Source: Planctomycetaceae bacterium (GTDB lineage: Bacteria > Planctomycetota > Planctomycetia > Gemmatales > Gemmataceae). From it: a stretch of DNA of 44,848 bases. Made by a program: the position numbers and the translations under genes. Of this stretch, positions 17,459 through 26,700 are shown piece after piece (within the stretch, counting starts at the first letter, position 1; each line of letters begins with the position of its first letter). The stretch spans positions 1 through 44,848 of the forward strand of contig PNLP01000058.1 of NCBI GenBank assembly GCA_013823135.1, written 5' to 3'. The notes below the pieces were generated by a model. It made no database searches. It was not told the origin of the DNA and saw only the letters and a list, made by a program, of their open reading frames with translations.

Positions 17459-19732
17459 ATGCGACACACCGAGATTCGTAAGGTTGCCTTCGTCGGCGAC
17501 TATTTGCCGCGCAAATGTGGGATCGCCACCTTCACGCACGACATGTACGCTTCGCTGGCGTCACGTTTTCCCGAAGCCGACTGCTTCGTTGTTCCCGTGA
17601 ATGACCGCACTGAGGGCTACGACTATCCGCCGGAAGTGCGGTTCGAGATCGACGAACCGGACCTCGAGAGCTACCGCCGGGCTGCCGACTTTCTCAACTT
17701 TGCGAATACCGATGTCGTCTGCCTTCAGCACGAGTACGGCATCTACGGCGGCACCGCGGGAAGCCACATCCTCGGCTTGTTGCGTGACCTGCGGATGCCG
17801 GTCGTCACGACCTTCCACACCGTCTTGCGTGAGCCGAACGACGACCAACGGCGGGTGCTCACCGATCTCGCGTCGGTGTCTGCCCGCGTCGTGGTGATGA
17901 CGCAACTCGCGAAGAGTTTCCTCCAGACGATCTACTCGGTGCCCGAGGCCAAGATCGACGTGATCGCACACGGCATTCCCGATGTGCCGTTCGTCGATCC
18001 GAACGCCTACAAGGATCAGTTCGGTGTCGAGGGTCGGCTCGTGGCCCTCACGTTTGGGTTGCTTTCGCCGAACAAGGGAATCGAGCACGTCCTCCGTGCC
18101 ATCCCGGAGATTCTCAAGTCGTTCCCGAACTTTGTGTACATCGTGCTGGGAGCCACTCACCCGGCGCTCGTTCGCGACCAGGGCGAGCGATACCGATTGA
18201 GTCTGGAGCGACTCGCCCGCGATCTGGGAATCGGCGAGCACGTCATCTTCTACAACCGGTTCGTGGAAATCGAGGAACTCACCGAGTTCATCCGGGCCGC
18301 GGACGTGTACGTGACTCCCTACCTGAACGCAGCGCAGATCACCTCGGGCACGCTGGCGTATTCGTTCGGTTGCGGCAAGGCAATCGTTTCGACACCCTAC
18401 TGGCACGCCGAGGAGTTGCTCGCTGATGGTCGCGGTGTGATCGTGCCGTTCGCGGACTCCAAGGCGATCGCACGCGAGATCTGCGGGCTGCTGGGCGACG
18501 AACCGCGGCGTGCGGCGATGTGCGAGGAAGCGTATCGGCTCGGGCGTGAGATGGTTTGGGAGCAGTCCGCGAAACGGTACATGGAGACGTTCCAGAGTAC
18601 CCGCCTTGGTCGGCAGGATCAGCCATACAAACCGCTGGCCGTGCGTACCCTCGCCGAGCAGCAGGCCGACCTGCCCGACTGGCGGCTCGACCACATGCTG
18701 CGAATGTCCGACTCCACGGGAATGCTCCAGCACGCGACGCACACGATCCCCAATTTCACGGAAGGTTACTGCACCGACGACAACGCTCGTGCCCTGCTGC
18801 TGATGGTGTTGCTGGAGGAACTGGGCCAGGGCGGCGCGAAGGTCGAGCGACTCGCCACGACTTACGCTGCGTTCCTTCAGGCCGCATTCAACCCAACCAC
18901 GAAACGATTCCGGAACTTCCTGGGTTTCGACCGCCGCTGGATGGAGGAGGTTGGGTCGGAGGATTCGCACGGCCGAGCGCTCTGGGCACTCGGCAGTTGT
19001 GTCGGTCGGTCGCGACGGCCCGACCTGCCAGCATGGGCGGCCACACAGTTCGAGCTCGCACTGCCCGCTGTTCTGGAGACGACATCGCCCCGAACGTGGG
19101 CCTTCGGCCTGCTGGGCATCCGGGAATATCTCCGGCGGTTTGGCGGCGATCGGTTCGCTGCCCAGATCCGCGAAACGCTGATGGCTCGACTCATCGACAT
19201 CTTTGACCGAACAACCACGCCGGAGTGGCCGTGGTTCGAGGAAATTCTCAGCTACGACATCGCCCGCTTACCGCAGGCATTGATCGCCAGTGGCCACGAC
19301 AGCGGGAACGCCCGCGCCGTGGAAGTGGGGTTGCAGACGTTGAGCTGGCTGGTCAAGATCCAGACCGCACCGCAGGAGCATTTCCGCGCGATTGGCAGTA
19401 ACGGGTTCTATCGCAAGGGACAGCATCGGGCACGGTTCGACCAGCAACCGATTGAGGCGAACGCGACCGTTTCCGCCTGTCTGGAAGCCTATCGAGTCAC
19501 GCAGGACGCCGTCTGGATGAAGGAGGCACGGTCCGCATTCGAGTGGTTCCTGGGTCGCAATGACCTGGGTCAGGATCTCTACGATCCGACCACGGGCGGA
19601 TGTTTCGATGGCCTTCAGGAGGACCGGGTGAACCGGAACCAGGGTGCCGAATCGACGCTCGCCTTTCTGCTTTCGCTTGCCGAGATGAACCTGCTGGAAA
19701 CGTCCCTGGCGGCATTTCGACAAGCACGGTAG
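17459..19732 (+). CDS. GT4 glycosyltransferase with C-terminal alpha/alpha-barrel-like domain
   Basis: 757 residues. The ATG at 17459 follows a CGGAG about 10 bases upstream. Residues 1-390 are a GT-B, family-4 glycosyltransferase: FVGDYLPRKCGIATFTHDMY at the N-terminus, then LSPNKGIEHVLRAIPEIL and the nucleotide-sugar binding stretch GTLAYSFGCGKAIVSTPYWHAEELL. Residues about 400-750 form a second helical domain (MLRMSDSTGMLQHATHTIPN, GYCTDDNARALLLM, DSHGRALWALG) resembling six-hairpin glycosidases. The GH130 gene follows 154 bases downstream on the same strand; the two probably act on the same polymer or oligosaccharide, with one transferring sugar and the other cleaving or phosphorolysing it. 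Mannose chemistry is suggested only by GH130 precedent. Confidence 0.88.
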   Translation: MRHTEIRKVAFVGDYLPRKCGIATFTHDMYASLASRFPEADCFVVPVNDRTEGYDYPPEVRFEIDEPDLESYRRAADFLNFANTDVVCLQHEYGIYGGTAGSHILGLLRDLRMPVVTTFHTVLREPNDDQRRVLTDLASVSARVVVMTQLAKSFLQTIYSVPEAKIDVIAHGIPDVPFVDPNAYKDQFGVEGRLVALTFGLLSPNKGIEHVLRAIPEILKSFPNFVYIVLGATHPALVRDQGERYRLSLERLARDLGIGEHVIFYNRFVEIEELTEFIRAADVYVTPYLNAAQITSGTLAYSFGCGKAIVSTPYWHAEELLADGRGVIVPFADSKAIAREICGLLGDEPRRAAMCEEAYRLGREMVWEQSAKRYMETFQSTRLGRQDQPYKPLAVRTLAEQQADLPDWRLDHMLRMSDSTGMLQHATHTIPNFTEGYCTDDNARALLLMVLLEELGQGGAKVERLATTYAAFLQAAFNPTTKRFRNFLGFDRRWMEEVGSEDSHGRALWALGSCVGRSRRPDLPAWAATQFELALPAVLETTSPRTWAFGLLGIREYLRRFGGDRFAAQIRETLMARLIDIFDRTTTPEWPWFEEILSYDIARLPQALIASGHDSGNARAVEVGLQTLSWLVKIQTAPQEHFRAIGSNGFYRKGQHRARFDQQPIEANATVSACLEAYRVTQDAVWMKEARSAFEWFLGRNDLGQDLYDPTTGGCFDGLQEDRVNRNQGAESTLAFLLSLAEMNLLETSLAAFRQAR

Positions 19733-19746
19733 TGTGCCGCCCCAAG

Positions 19747-19880
19747 AAGGATGAAGGATGAACGATGAAGGATGAAACAACCTTCGCCTCTTGGTCTGGC
19801 ATCTGCATGTGCGAATTCCTGCCTCGGGGCGTGCGTGTCAGATGCCCGTTTCCATCCTTCATCCTTCATCCTTCATCCTT
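19747..19880. repeat. Inverted heptamer repeat (GGATGAA)n
   Basis: The left arm (19747-19777) is about four head-to-tail copies of the 7-mer GGATGAA; the right arm (19849-19880) is the reverse complement with four TTCATCC units. Only one or two positions differ between the arms, which are 71 bases apart. The right arm ends 6 bases before the GH130 ATG and fills the place where a Shine-Dalgarno site should be. Confidence 0.9.
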
Positions 19881-19886
19881 CCGAAT

Positions 19887-21338
19887 ATGGACGTTAAACG
19901 CACTGGCATCATTCTGAAACCGAACAACTCCCGCGTTGTGATCCGACCGTTCGAAGTGGCAAACGACGCTCGGATGGAGAGGATCATTGCCCGCATTGCG
20001 TCCTTGTCCGAGGTCGAGGTCGAGCGGCAGTTAGACACGGTGATGCGGGATTTCGGCGACCGGCATCAGCGAATCCGCGAGTACTACCTGCTCCGATTTG
20101 AGCAAGTGCGTAAACACCAGTTGACCGACCATTCCGTCAGCGAGACCCGCCAACTGCTGATCGGCGCGTACTTCACCCAGGAGTACGCGCTGGAGTCGGC
20201 CGCGCTCTTCAACCCGTCGATGGTCTGGCACCCCGATCAGTCCGGCTTACCCACGGGTTCCCGGCGATTCATCCTCAGTCTGCGAGCCACAGGCGAAGGG
20301 CACATCTCGTCGATCACCTTCCGTTCGGGTGTGATCGATGCCACGAGCCGCATTCGGATGGATGAGCCGACGCGGTTCGTGCAGGCTCCGGCGCAGGTGC
20401 CGAACGCGCTCTACGAAAAGAGCCTCTTCTACCGCAAGTTGACCGAACTCGGCATCAACGGCTCGCTGACGGAACAGGTGATGGCCGCGCTCGGCGATAG
20501 CTTCACGCTTGCCGATCTGGACCGCACCCTCAAAACCGTGATGAAGAGCCACCGAACGCGCCAACGCGAGTTCGAGCCGATCGCTCACACCATGATCGTG
20601 TTGGCGAAGGCCAACTACGAGATCCGGTTCGACCCCGCGTTCAACGTCTCGGAGCGGCTCATCTTCCCGTCGTCACCAACCGAAACGAACGGCATCGAAG
20701 ACGCCCGGTTCGTGCGGTTCACGCACGACGACGGTCGGGTGTGTTACTACGCCACGTACACTGCCTACGATGGTCGCGTGACGTTGCCGCAGATGCTCGA
20801 AACCGAGGACTTTCTGCACTTCAAGGTGGGCACACTGAACGGGCCAGAGGTGAAGAACAAAGGCTTCGCACTGTTCCCGCGGATGGTGAATGGACAGTAT
20901 GCGATGCTGTCGCGGCAGGACAACGAGAACATCTACCTGATGTATTCCGACATGTCGCACTTCTGGCACATCAAGACGCTGATCGCTCGTCCGACGTTCC
21001 CGTGGGAGTACATCCAACTCGGGAACTGTGGATCGCCGATCGAGACGGACGCGGGTTGGCTGGTGTTAACTCACGGCGTCGGCCCGATGCGGAAGTATGC
21101 GATGGGTGCGTTCCTGCTCGACCGCGACGACCCTTCGCGATTGATCGGACGGTTGGAAACACCGTTGCTGGAGCCCGACGCGAACGAGCGTGAGGGGTAT
21201 GTGCCGAACGTGGTCTACAGTTGCGGGGCACTCGTTCACGGCCGCGATTTGGTGATCCCATACGCGATGTCGGACTACGCCAGCACCTTCGCGACCGTTC
21301 CGCTTGCCGATGTGATTGGCGCAATGGCGAAGGTGTGA
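19887..21338 (+). CDS. GH130 family glycosidase/phosphorylase
   Basis: 483 residues from an ATG at 19887; the longer frame runs through the heptamer repeat and is rejected. Family GH130 enzymes are five-bladed beta-propellers acting on beta-mannosides, by phosphorolysis or hydrolysis. Support comes from IILKPNNSRVVIRPF at the N-terminus, SGVIDATSRIRMDEPTRF, the family motif GIEDARFVRFT with the catalytic acid Asp, YYATYTAYDG, KNKGFALFPRMVNGQYAMLSRQD, and GWLVLTHGVGPMRKYAMGAFLLDRDDPSRLIGR near the end. No signal peptide is seen, so it is probably cytoplasmic. It likely shares a transcript with the upstream glycosyltransferase. There is no visible ribosome site; the leader is a pyrimidine-rich repeat arm. 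Confidence 0.92.
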   Translation: MDVKRTGIILKPNNSRVVIRPFEVANDARMERIIARIASLSEVEVERQLDTVMRDFGDRHQRIREYYLLRFEQVRKHQLTDHSVSETRQLLIGAYFTQEYALESAALFNPSMVWHPDQSGLPTGSRRFILSLRATGEGHISSITFRSGVIDATSRIRMDEPTRFVQAPAQVPNALYEKSLFYRKLTELGINGSLTEQVMAALGDSFTLADLDRTLKTVMKSHRTRQREFEPIAHTMIVLAKANYEIRFDPAFNVSERLIFPSSPTETNGIEDARFVRFTHDDGRVCYYATYTAYDGRVTLPQMLETEDFLHFKVGTLNGPEVKNKGFALFPRMVNGQYAMLSRQDNENIYLMYSDMSHFWHIKTLIARPTFPWEYIQLGNCGSPIETDAGWLVLTHGVGPMRKYAMGAFLLDRDDPSRLIGRLETPLLEPDANEREGYVPNVVYSCGALVHGRDLVIPYAMSDYASTFATVPLADVIGAMAKV

Positions 21339-21368
21339 GAGATCGTCCTACTCTGCTGAAATAATGGC

Positions 21369-21395
21369 GAGTGGCGAGGCGAAAGCTCGCCGCTC
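21369..21395. terminator. Hairpin between convergent genes
   Basis: GAGTGGCGAG (21369-21378) pairs with CTCGCCGCTC (21386-21395), 10 bp with one G-T pair and a 7-nt loop. It lies in the 65-base gap where GH130 (plus) and the threonine dehydrogenase (minus) converge. No T tract follows. Confidence 0.55.
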
Positions 21396-21403
21396 ACACT
21401 ACA

Positions 21404-22441
21404 TCACGATCCATATCGCTTCCGAATGCTTGGCATCAGGTAGTCGTGGAACGAGGTGGCAAAGTCGTACTTCGGCGAGTGGCCCCAGTCGCGGCGTGCG
21501 GCCGAATCGTCCACGTCGGCTGGCCACGAATCCACGATCCCCTGTCGCTTCGTGTCCACCTTCGTGCTGAGAACCGCCTTGGGGAACGCGGCTCGCACTT
21601 CGGCCTCGAACTCGCCCGCGCTCGGGGCGAACGCACCCACGTTGTACACCGTCCGCGTCAGTTTCTCGCGAGGGGCGGACATGAGCCGCAAGATCGATGC
21701 GACCGCGTCGGGCATCGCCATAAACGGAATGCGAGTGTCCGGGCGAACGAAGCAATCGTAAGGCTTTCCCGCGGCGGCGGCGTGGATCATCTCGGGAGCG
21801 TAGTCGCTCGTTCCGCCGCTGGGCACCGTCTCGGCCGAGATCAACCCCGGGAACCGCAGGCAGCGGAAATCGACCTTCCCACTCAGGTTCTCGGCGGCGA
21901 GTTGCTTGTAGTGCCGGGTGTAATAGCGGCCGAGGTGTTCGCAGTAGAGCTTGTTCGCACCGTACATCGTCGTGGGGACGTTGTAGTCGTCTTCCTTCAC
22001 TTTGCCGGCCGCGGCCTTCGTTCCCAGATCGGGCAAACCGAACGCGGCGATACTCGACGGGTAGAAGAACACGACGGGCCGCCCGTGGCTCTCGCCTTGC
22101 TTCTGGGCGAACTCCAGCAGGTTGAGCGCACCCTCGACGTTCACCTTGTGGGCCAGCGCGGGGCTGAACTCGCTGCGGGTCGAGAGGAGCGCTGCGAGGT
22201 GGTACACGCGATCCACTTCGTACTCGGCGATGATCCGTTCGAGCAACTGCGTATCAAGGATCGACCCGAGGAACTGTTGCCGAACCTTGGTGGCGAGTTC
22301 CGGTTGAAGCGGGTTCAGGTCGAGCGTGACGACGGGTCGTGAGGGTTCGCCTGCGGAAAGCCGGGCGATGAGTTCGTGCCCGATCTCGCCAGAAGCACCA
22401 GTGATCAGCACGGACGGATTACGAGACACTGCGATCTCCAT
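21404..22441 (-). CDS. tdh: L-threonine 3-dehydrogenase, SDR type
   Basis: 345 residues of the extended short-chain dehydrogenase family. It has the NAD-binding LITGASGEIGHELIARL, a D after the second strand (VVTLDLN), YHLAALLSTRSE, the catalytic YxxxK as MYGANK, and the segment FPGLISAETVPSGGTSDYAPEM, which is typical of the epimerase-like L-threonine dehydrogenases. The product oxidises L-threonine to 2-amino-3-ketobutyrate with NAD. The usual partner, 2-amino-3-ketobutyrate CoA ligase, is not in view. The ATG at 22439-22441 lacks a Shine-Dalgarno site; instead a heptamer repeat begins 9 bases upstream. Another sugar epimerase is the main alternative, but the GGTSDYA signature argues against it. 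Confidence 0.85.
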   Translation of the reverse strand: MEIAVSRNPSVLITGASGEIGHELIARLSAGEPSRPVVTLDLNPLQPELATKVRQQFLGSILDTQLLERIIAEYEVDRVYHLAALLSTRSEFSPALAHKVNVEGALNLLEFAQKQGESHGRPVVFFYPSSIAAFGLPDLGTKAAAGKVKEDDYNVPTTMYGANKLYCEHLGRYYTRHYKQLAAENLSGKVDFRCLRFPGLISAETVPSGGTSDYAPEMIHAAAAGKPYDCFVRPDTRIPFMAMPDAVASILRLMSAPREKLTRTVYNVGAFAPSAGEFEAEVRAAFPKAVLSTKVDTKRQGIVDSWPADVDDSAARRDWGHSPKYDFATSFHDYLMPSIRKRYGS

Positions 22442-22449
22442 AGTGGATC

Positions 22450-22532
22450 AGTTATCAGTTATCAGTTATCAGTTGTCAGTCAGCAGGAACAGGATCGTTC
22501 AACTGAAGACTGATTACTGAGAACGGACAACT
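22450..22532. repeat. Inverted heptamer repeat (AGTTATC)n
   Basis: The left arm (22450-22480) is AGTTATC three times, then AGTTGTC and AGT. The right arm (22502-22532), read in reverse complement, is AGTTGTC, CGTTCTC, AGTAATC, AGTCTTC, AGT: the same 7-base register, but degenerate. The arms are 21 bases apart. The layout is the same as the 19747-19880 element with a different heptamer. Confidence 0.85.
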
Positions 22533-22611
22533 CCGCTGAGTGGTTTAGTGTTTCGCGTCGGGCGTGGAAGGTAAAATGATCCGACCAACGGGGATGGTGA
22601 ACTGGCGCGAG

Positions 22612-22655
22612 GCCGCAAGCGGCTTTCGCGAGTCCTACCCGAAGCCGCTTGCGGC
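22612..22655. repeat. GCCGCAAGCGGC palindrome pair
   Basis: GCCGCAAGCGGCTT (22612-22625) and AAGCCGCTTGCGGC (22642-22655) form a 14-bp stem around a 16-base loop; each arm is itself nearly palindromic. It lies about 40 bases upstream of the WD40 gene, in its likely leader. Confidence 0.8.
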
Positions 22656-22694
22656 TTCACAGACTCCCGAAACCGATGCAGAGCGTGTGAACTT

Positions 22695-23564
22695 ATGCGA
22701 GTGATCGACGCCTTCGATGCACCGGTACGGACGCTTGCCGTGTCGCCCGACGGGCGATTCCTGGCCGCGGCCACGGCAACCGAACTGGCAACCTGGAACT
22801 GGATCAGCGGCGAGGAGTTGAACCGCAAGCCGACCCGCGGCAGCGTGGCACAGCTTGCGTTCGGTCCCGATTCGGGCTGGCTTGCCCGCGTGTGTCGGCG
22901 TGACGAGTTCGAGTTGACCCACCCTGAAACAGGCCGGCGTGTCCACAGCTTCCCCGGCCTGTTCTCCGGCGGCGTCGCGGTCGCGCCGGACGGCAGAACG
23001 CTCGTGGCGACCCGCACGGGATCTCAGCAACGGGTGAAACTGGAACAGTGGGAGTTGCCCGGATGGCGAGAGAAGACCGGGTTCGACTTCTGGTCGCCGT
23101 TCTCGCGACTCGCGTTCAGCCCCAACGGCGAGTTCCTCGCGGGGATCGACACGAACTTGTTTGAATTGCGAATCGCCGTGACCGGTGGGCTGAATGGTCA
23201 GCACCGAATCCGCTACGTCGGCGAGGGGTTCTTCAGCTTCTCGCGAGATAGCCAAACCGTCGTGTTCGGCTGGGAGACGGACCTGCACATCATGGAAACG
23301 AGCAACGGGAACAAGCCGCGTTGGGTGACATGCCCCGATAACCGAATGTTCCTCGATGTGGCGTTCGTTGGCAGCGGTCGGCACTTCGCCACGGTGGACG
23401 GCTCACCACTGATGCGAATGTGGTCGGCCGAGTCGTGGCAGATCGTGCGTGGCTACGACTGGGGATTTGGCGACCTGACGTGCGTGGCTTCGAGTGCCGA
23501 CGGTCTCGCGGGGGTCTGCGGGACCAAGACCGGCAAGCTGGTTGTGTTCGACGTGGACGAGTAG
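22695..23564 (+). CDS. Small WD40 beta-propeller protein
   Basis: 289 residues with WD40-type blades: TLAVSPDGRFLAAATATELATWNW, QLAFGPDSGWLARV, GVAVAPDGRTLVATR, RLAFSPNGEFLAGID, FFSFSRDSQTVVFGWETDLHIMET, DVAFVGSGRHFATVDG and CVASSADGLAGVCGTKTGKLVVFD. That gives about six or seven blades, enough for one propeller and nothing else, with no signal peptide or enzymatic domain. Such proteins are widespread in Gemmata and usually act as binding platforms. No Shine-Dalgarno site is visible. It converges on the giant TPR gene; a REP palindrome fills the gap. Confidence 0.82.
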   Translation: MRVIDAFDAPVRTLAVSPDGRFLAAATATELATWNWISGEELNRKPTRGSVAQLAFGPDSGWLARVCRRDEFELTHPETGRRVHSFPGLFSGGVAVAPDGRTLVATRTGSQQRVKLEQWELPGWREKTGFDFWSPFSRLAFSPNGEFLAGIDTNLFELRIAVTGGLNGQHRIRYVGEGFFSFSRDSQTVVFGWETDLHIMETSNGNKPRWVTCPDNRMFLDVAFVGSGRHFATVDGSPLMRMWSAESWQIVRGYDWGFGDLTCVASSADGLAGVCGTKTGKLVVFDVDE

Positions 23565-23570
23565 GCACCC

Positions 23571-23678
23571 GGTCCGAGCCCGAACCCCATGTGAGGATCA
23601 ACGTTGTTCTTGTCTTGTCCGAGCCCGAGCGCCGAGCGAGGGTTCGCGTCAATCCTCGCTTGGCGCTCGGGCTCGGAC
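23571..23678. repeat. REP-like palindrome with an upstream half copy
   Basis: GTCCGAGCCCGAGCGCCGAG plus CGAGG (23617-23641) faces its complement at 23654-23678, a 25-bp stem with one mismatch and a 12-nt loop. A worn half copy (GGTCCGAGCCCGA...GAGGATCAACGTTG) precedes it at 23571-23604. It fills the gap between two convergent genes. Confidence 0.93.
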
Positions 23679-23707
23679 GGGGCGGCGAGGAAATCCCAAC
23701 CTCTCGT

Positions 23708-26700
23708 TCACTTCACCAGCGGGAAGAATCGTTGCCAGTACGCCCAGAGTTTCGCGGCGACGGTGCCGGCGTCGGCTCCCAGCTTCTTCACGACTTTCTG
23801 GTAGGCCCGCGCGGCACCCGACGGGAACAGCTTCGGCCCAATCGCCGCGGCCGACTTCAAGTGATCCTTCGCTTCCGTGAGTGCCGCGGTCTTCGCGCCA
23901 GGGCCGGCGCGAGCCACCATCATGACGGCTTCGGCCATCGCCAGTACCAGTCGCGTTCCATCCGGGACGGTGACGCTATCGACACGGGCGACCATCGTCG
24001 TGGCTTCGTCGATCTGCCCACCCAGCGCGAGGTCGAGTGCGAGCCAGGCACGGAAGTCGGCCAGCACGTCGTCTGGTCCGCCGAGCTTGACTCCCGCCCG
24101 ACACACGTCGACGGCCTTGTCGTCCTGGTCGAGCCCGCGGTACGCGGTTGCCAGCGGGCGAAGCATCCACGCTTCCACGCCGTCGCGGTCCCGCCAGTCC
24201 GCGAGCCACGCTGCTGCGTGGGCGAGGCTTCCCGTCGCAACCAGAGCCGCACCCGCTCTTGCCCACGCCACCACGGTTGAACGCAAGGCTTCGCTGTACT
24301 TCGTCACCGCGCCTTGCACCGGCTTCCCGGCATCGACCAACGCCCAGACATACGCCACCGCAACCTCACGCCCTGCTGCCGGATTCGATGCGAGCAACTC
24401 GGGCAAGCGATCCGAAACCGCATCGGCCGAACCCGTGGCAACGGCTCGCTCGGCCCAAAGTCCCGCCAGTTCAGGCGTGCCGTCCGCGGCGAAGGCGAGT
24501 TCCTGCAACTCGGGCGTGAGCCGTGAGCCCCAATCCTCGGCGTCGAACGCCAGCACGGCCTCCTTGAGTAAACCACGCGACGCTTCCGCATCCTGCGCGA
24601 GCGTTCGGAATCGTGCGAGTGCAGGTTCAAAGTCGCCCTGTCGGCAGAGCACTTGCACGGCTCGCAACTTCACGAGCGGCCCGTCCGAGTGTTCGGAAAC
24701 TGCCCCGAGTGTTCGGGCCGCGCCCGCCACGTCGCCGGTCGCGAGTTGCTCGGTGATGAGGTTCAACCCGGCCGCCTCGAACGAGGGGTCGAGTTCGAAT
24801 GCACGTTGGAAGTCGGCCAGTGCGCCGCGGCGGTCGGCCGTGCTGCGGCGTGCCTCGCCGCGATAGATGTAGGCCACGGGGTTGGCCGGCTCAAGCTTCA
24901 CGAACTGCTCGCAGGCTTCGAGACACTCGCGGGGGCGGTTGCCGGTGTCGTACCACGCGGCGAGTTGCCGCCAGCCAAGCGAGAACGTGGGGTGCTCGGC
25001 CACAAGTTGGCGCATCAGGGCGATGGCCTTCGGGCGGTCGCCACGGCGGTTCTCGATCCACGCGGCTCGGCCACGGAGTTCGAGCGGCAGCGGGTCGAAA
25101 TCCGGCGGCTTGCAGGCAGCGACGGCTTCGTCAAACCGACCCGAGAGGGCGAGTTGCTCGGCCTTGCAGTCGTGACCTGGCATGAACTTCGGGTACGCCT
25201 TGATACAGGCATCCGCGGCGCGGAGACGCTCGCCGGGTTCGGCGGTGCGGCCCTCCTCGGAATCGACCCAGAAGATCGGCACCCACGGGTGGAACGGCCC
25301 GCCGCCCTGCCACGCTTCTCGCATGACACGCTCGGCGCGGTCTTCCCAGCCTGCGGTTCGGAGTTCGTTGAGTGCTGACTGCACGGGGAAGGGTGATTGC
25401 CCCAACCCTTCGCACACTTCGGCGAATGCTCGCAGCGCGCCCTCGGCATCGTCGGTGCGGGTCGCAAGCTGAATCTGCTTCACGGCGACTTCGGGAACGG
25501 CGGCGTGTTCCTGCAATACCGCAAGCACCTTCCGTGCGTCGTTGAGTTCGTCGTCGGCCAAGCAGGCATCGAAGAGAATGGCCGCGGCGGGTGAGTACGT
25601 CGCGCTGACCTTGAGTGCTTCTCGCAGGTCGGCCTTGCCGCCCTCGCGGTCGCCGTTCTGAATCTTGGCTTCGCCACGCATCGTGAGCGAAACCGGGTGC
25701 CCAGGCTGGAGGCGAACCAGTTCCGATGCGGCTTCGAGGTAGTTCTGGGTGCGGCCCGTCTCGTTGTACCATTCCGCGAGTTGGTGCCAGCCCCAGAGGT
25801 AGTTCGGGTCCACCGCTACAAGCGCTTGCATGGGCGGAATCGCGGCCGCGTAGTTCCCCCGGCGAGCCTCGACCCACGCGACCCGACCCTGGAGGATGAA
25901 CGGAAGCTCGGCAATGAGTTCGGGCGGTTGTGCGGCTTCCAGTGCGGCATCGTAACGACCCATGTCCGCGAGCCGCTCGGCCTTCAGGTCGTGTGCCTCG
26001 ACGTTCTTGGGGTCGAGCGCTGTGGCCTTATCAAGGGCAGCGAGAACCTCGTCGTTGTATCGCGGGTGGTGGAGCATCCGGGCGAGCCGCAGCCAGACGC
26101 GCGGATCGCCGGCACGGTCGCGTGTGAGTTCTCGCACCAGTTCGACCGGTTCCTCGGGGACTTCCAATCGGTCGGACCACATTTGCATGGCGTGCCAGGC
26201 CCAGTCGTAGCCGGGTTCGTGGCGAACGGCCGTCTTCACGCGGTCGAGTGCCTCGCGTGAACGGCCAGCGTCCCAGAGTCGTTCGGCGAGGAAACCGTGT
26301 GCCAGTGCGTCGAGTGGCGACTTGATCGCCGCCCGCTCCATCACGACGATGGCTTCATCCTGCTCCTCGGCTTCATCGAGTGCGTCGGCCAGTTCGCGTG
26401 CGGCCACGGACCACCCCGGCGCGACGGCGACCGCCTGCCGCAGGGTGTCGATGCGCCCTTCGGGGTTGCCCATCGCTTGAAGGATCTGGGCGAGGTCGAG
26501 CCAGAGTTTCGCCAGCAGCGGGAACCGCCCCGTCGCCTCGCGAGCCAGCGAGTGAGCTTCTTCCAATCGCATCAACCCGGCCATCTGCTGAACCACCACG
26601 GACCACGCTTGCCAGAGGTCCGGGCGTTCGTCGAGGATCTCTTCCAGCGTGGTCAGCAACTCGCCATGTTCGTCCGGGTCGGTGTACACCTGCCGGGCCT

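Noticed and set aside
21371..22342. A 323-codon plus-strand ORF
   Set aside because: It is the mirror of the threonine dehydrogenase gene, whose SDR motifs on the minus strand are clear.
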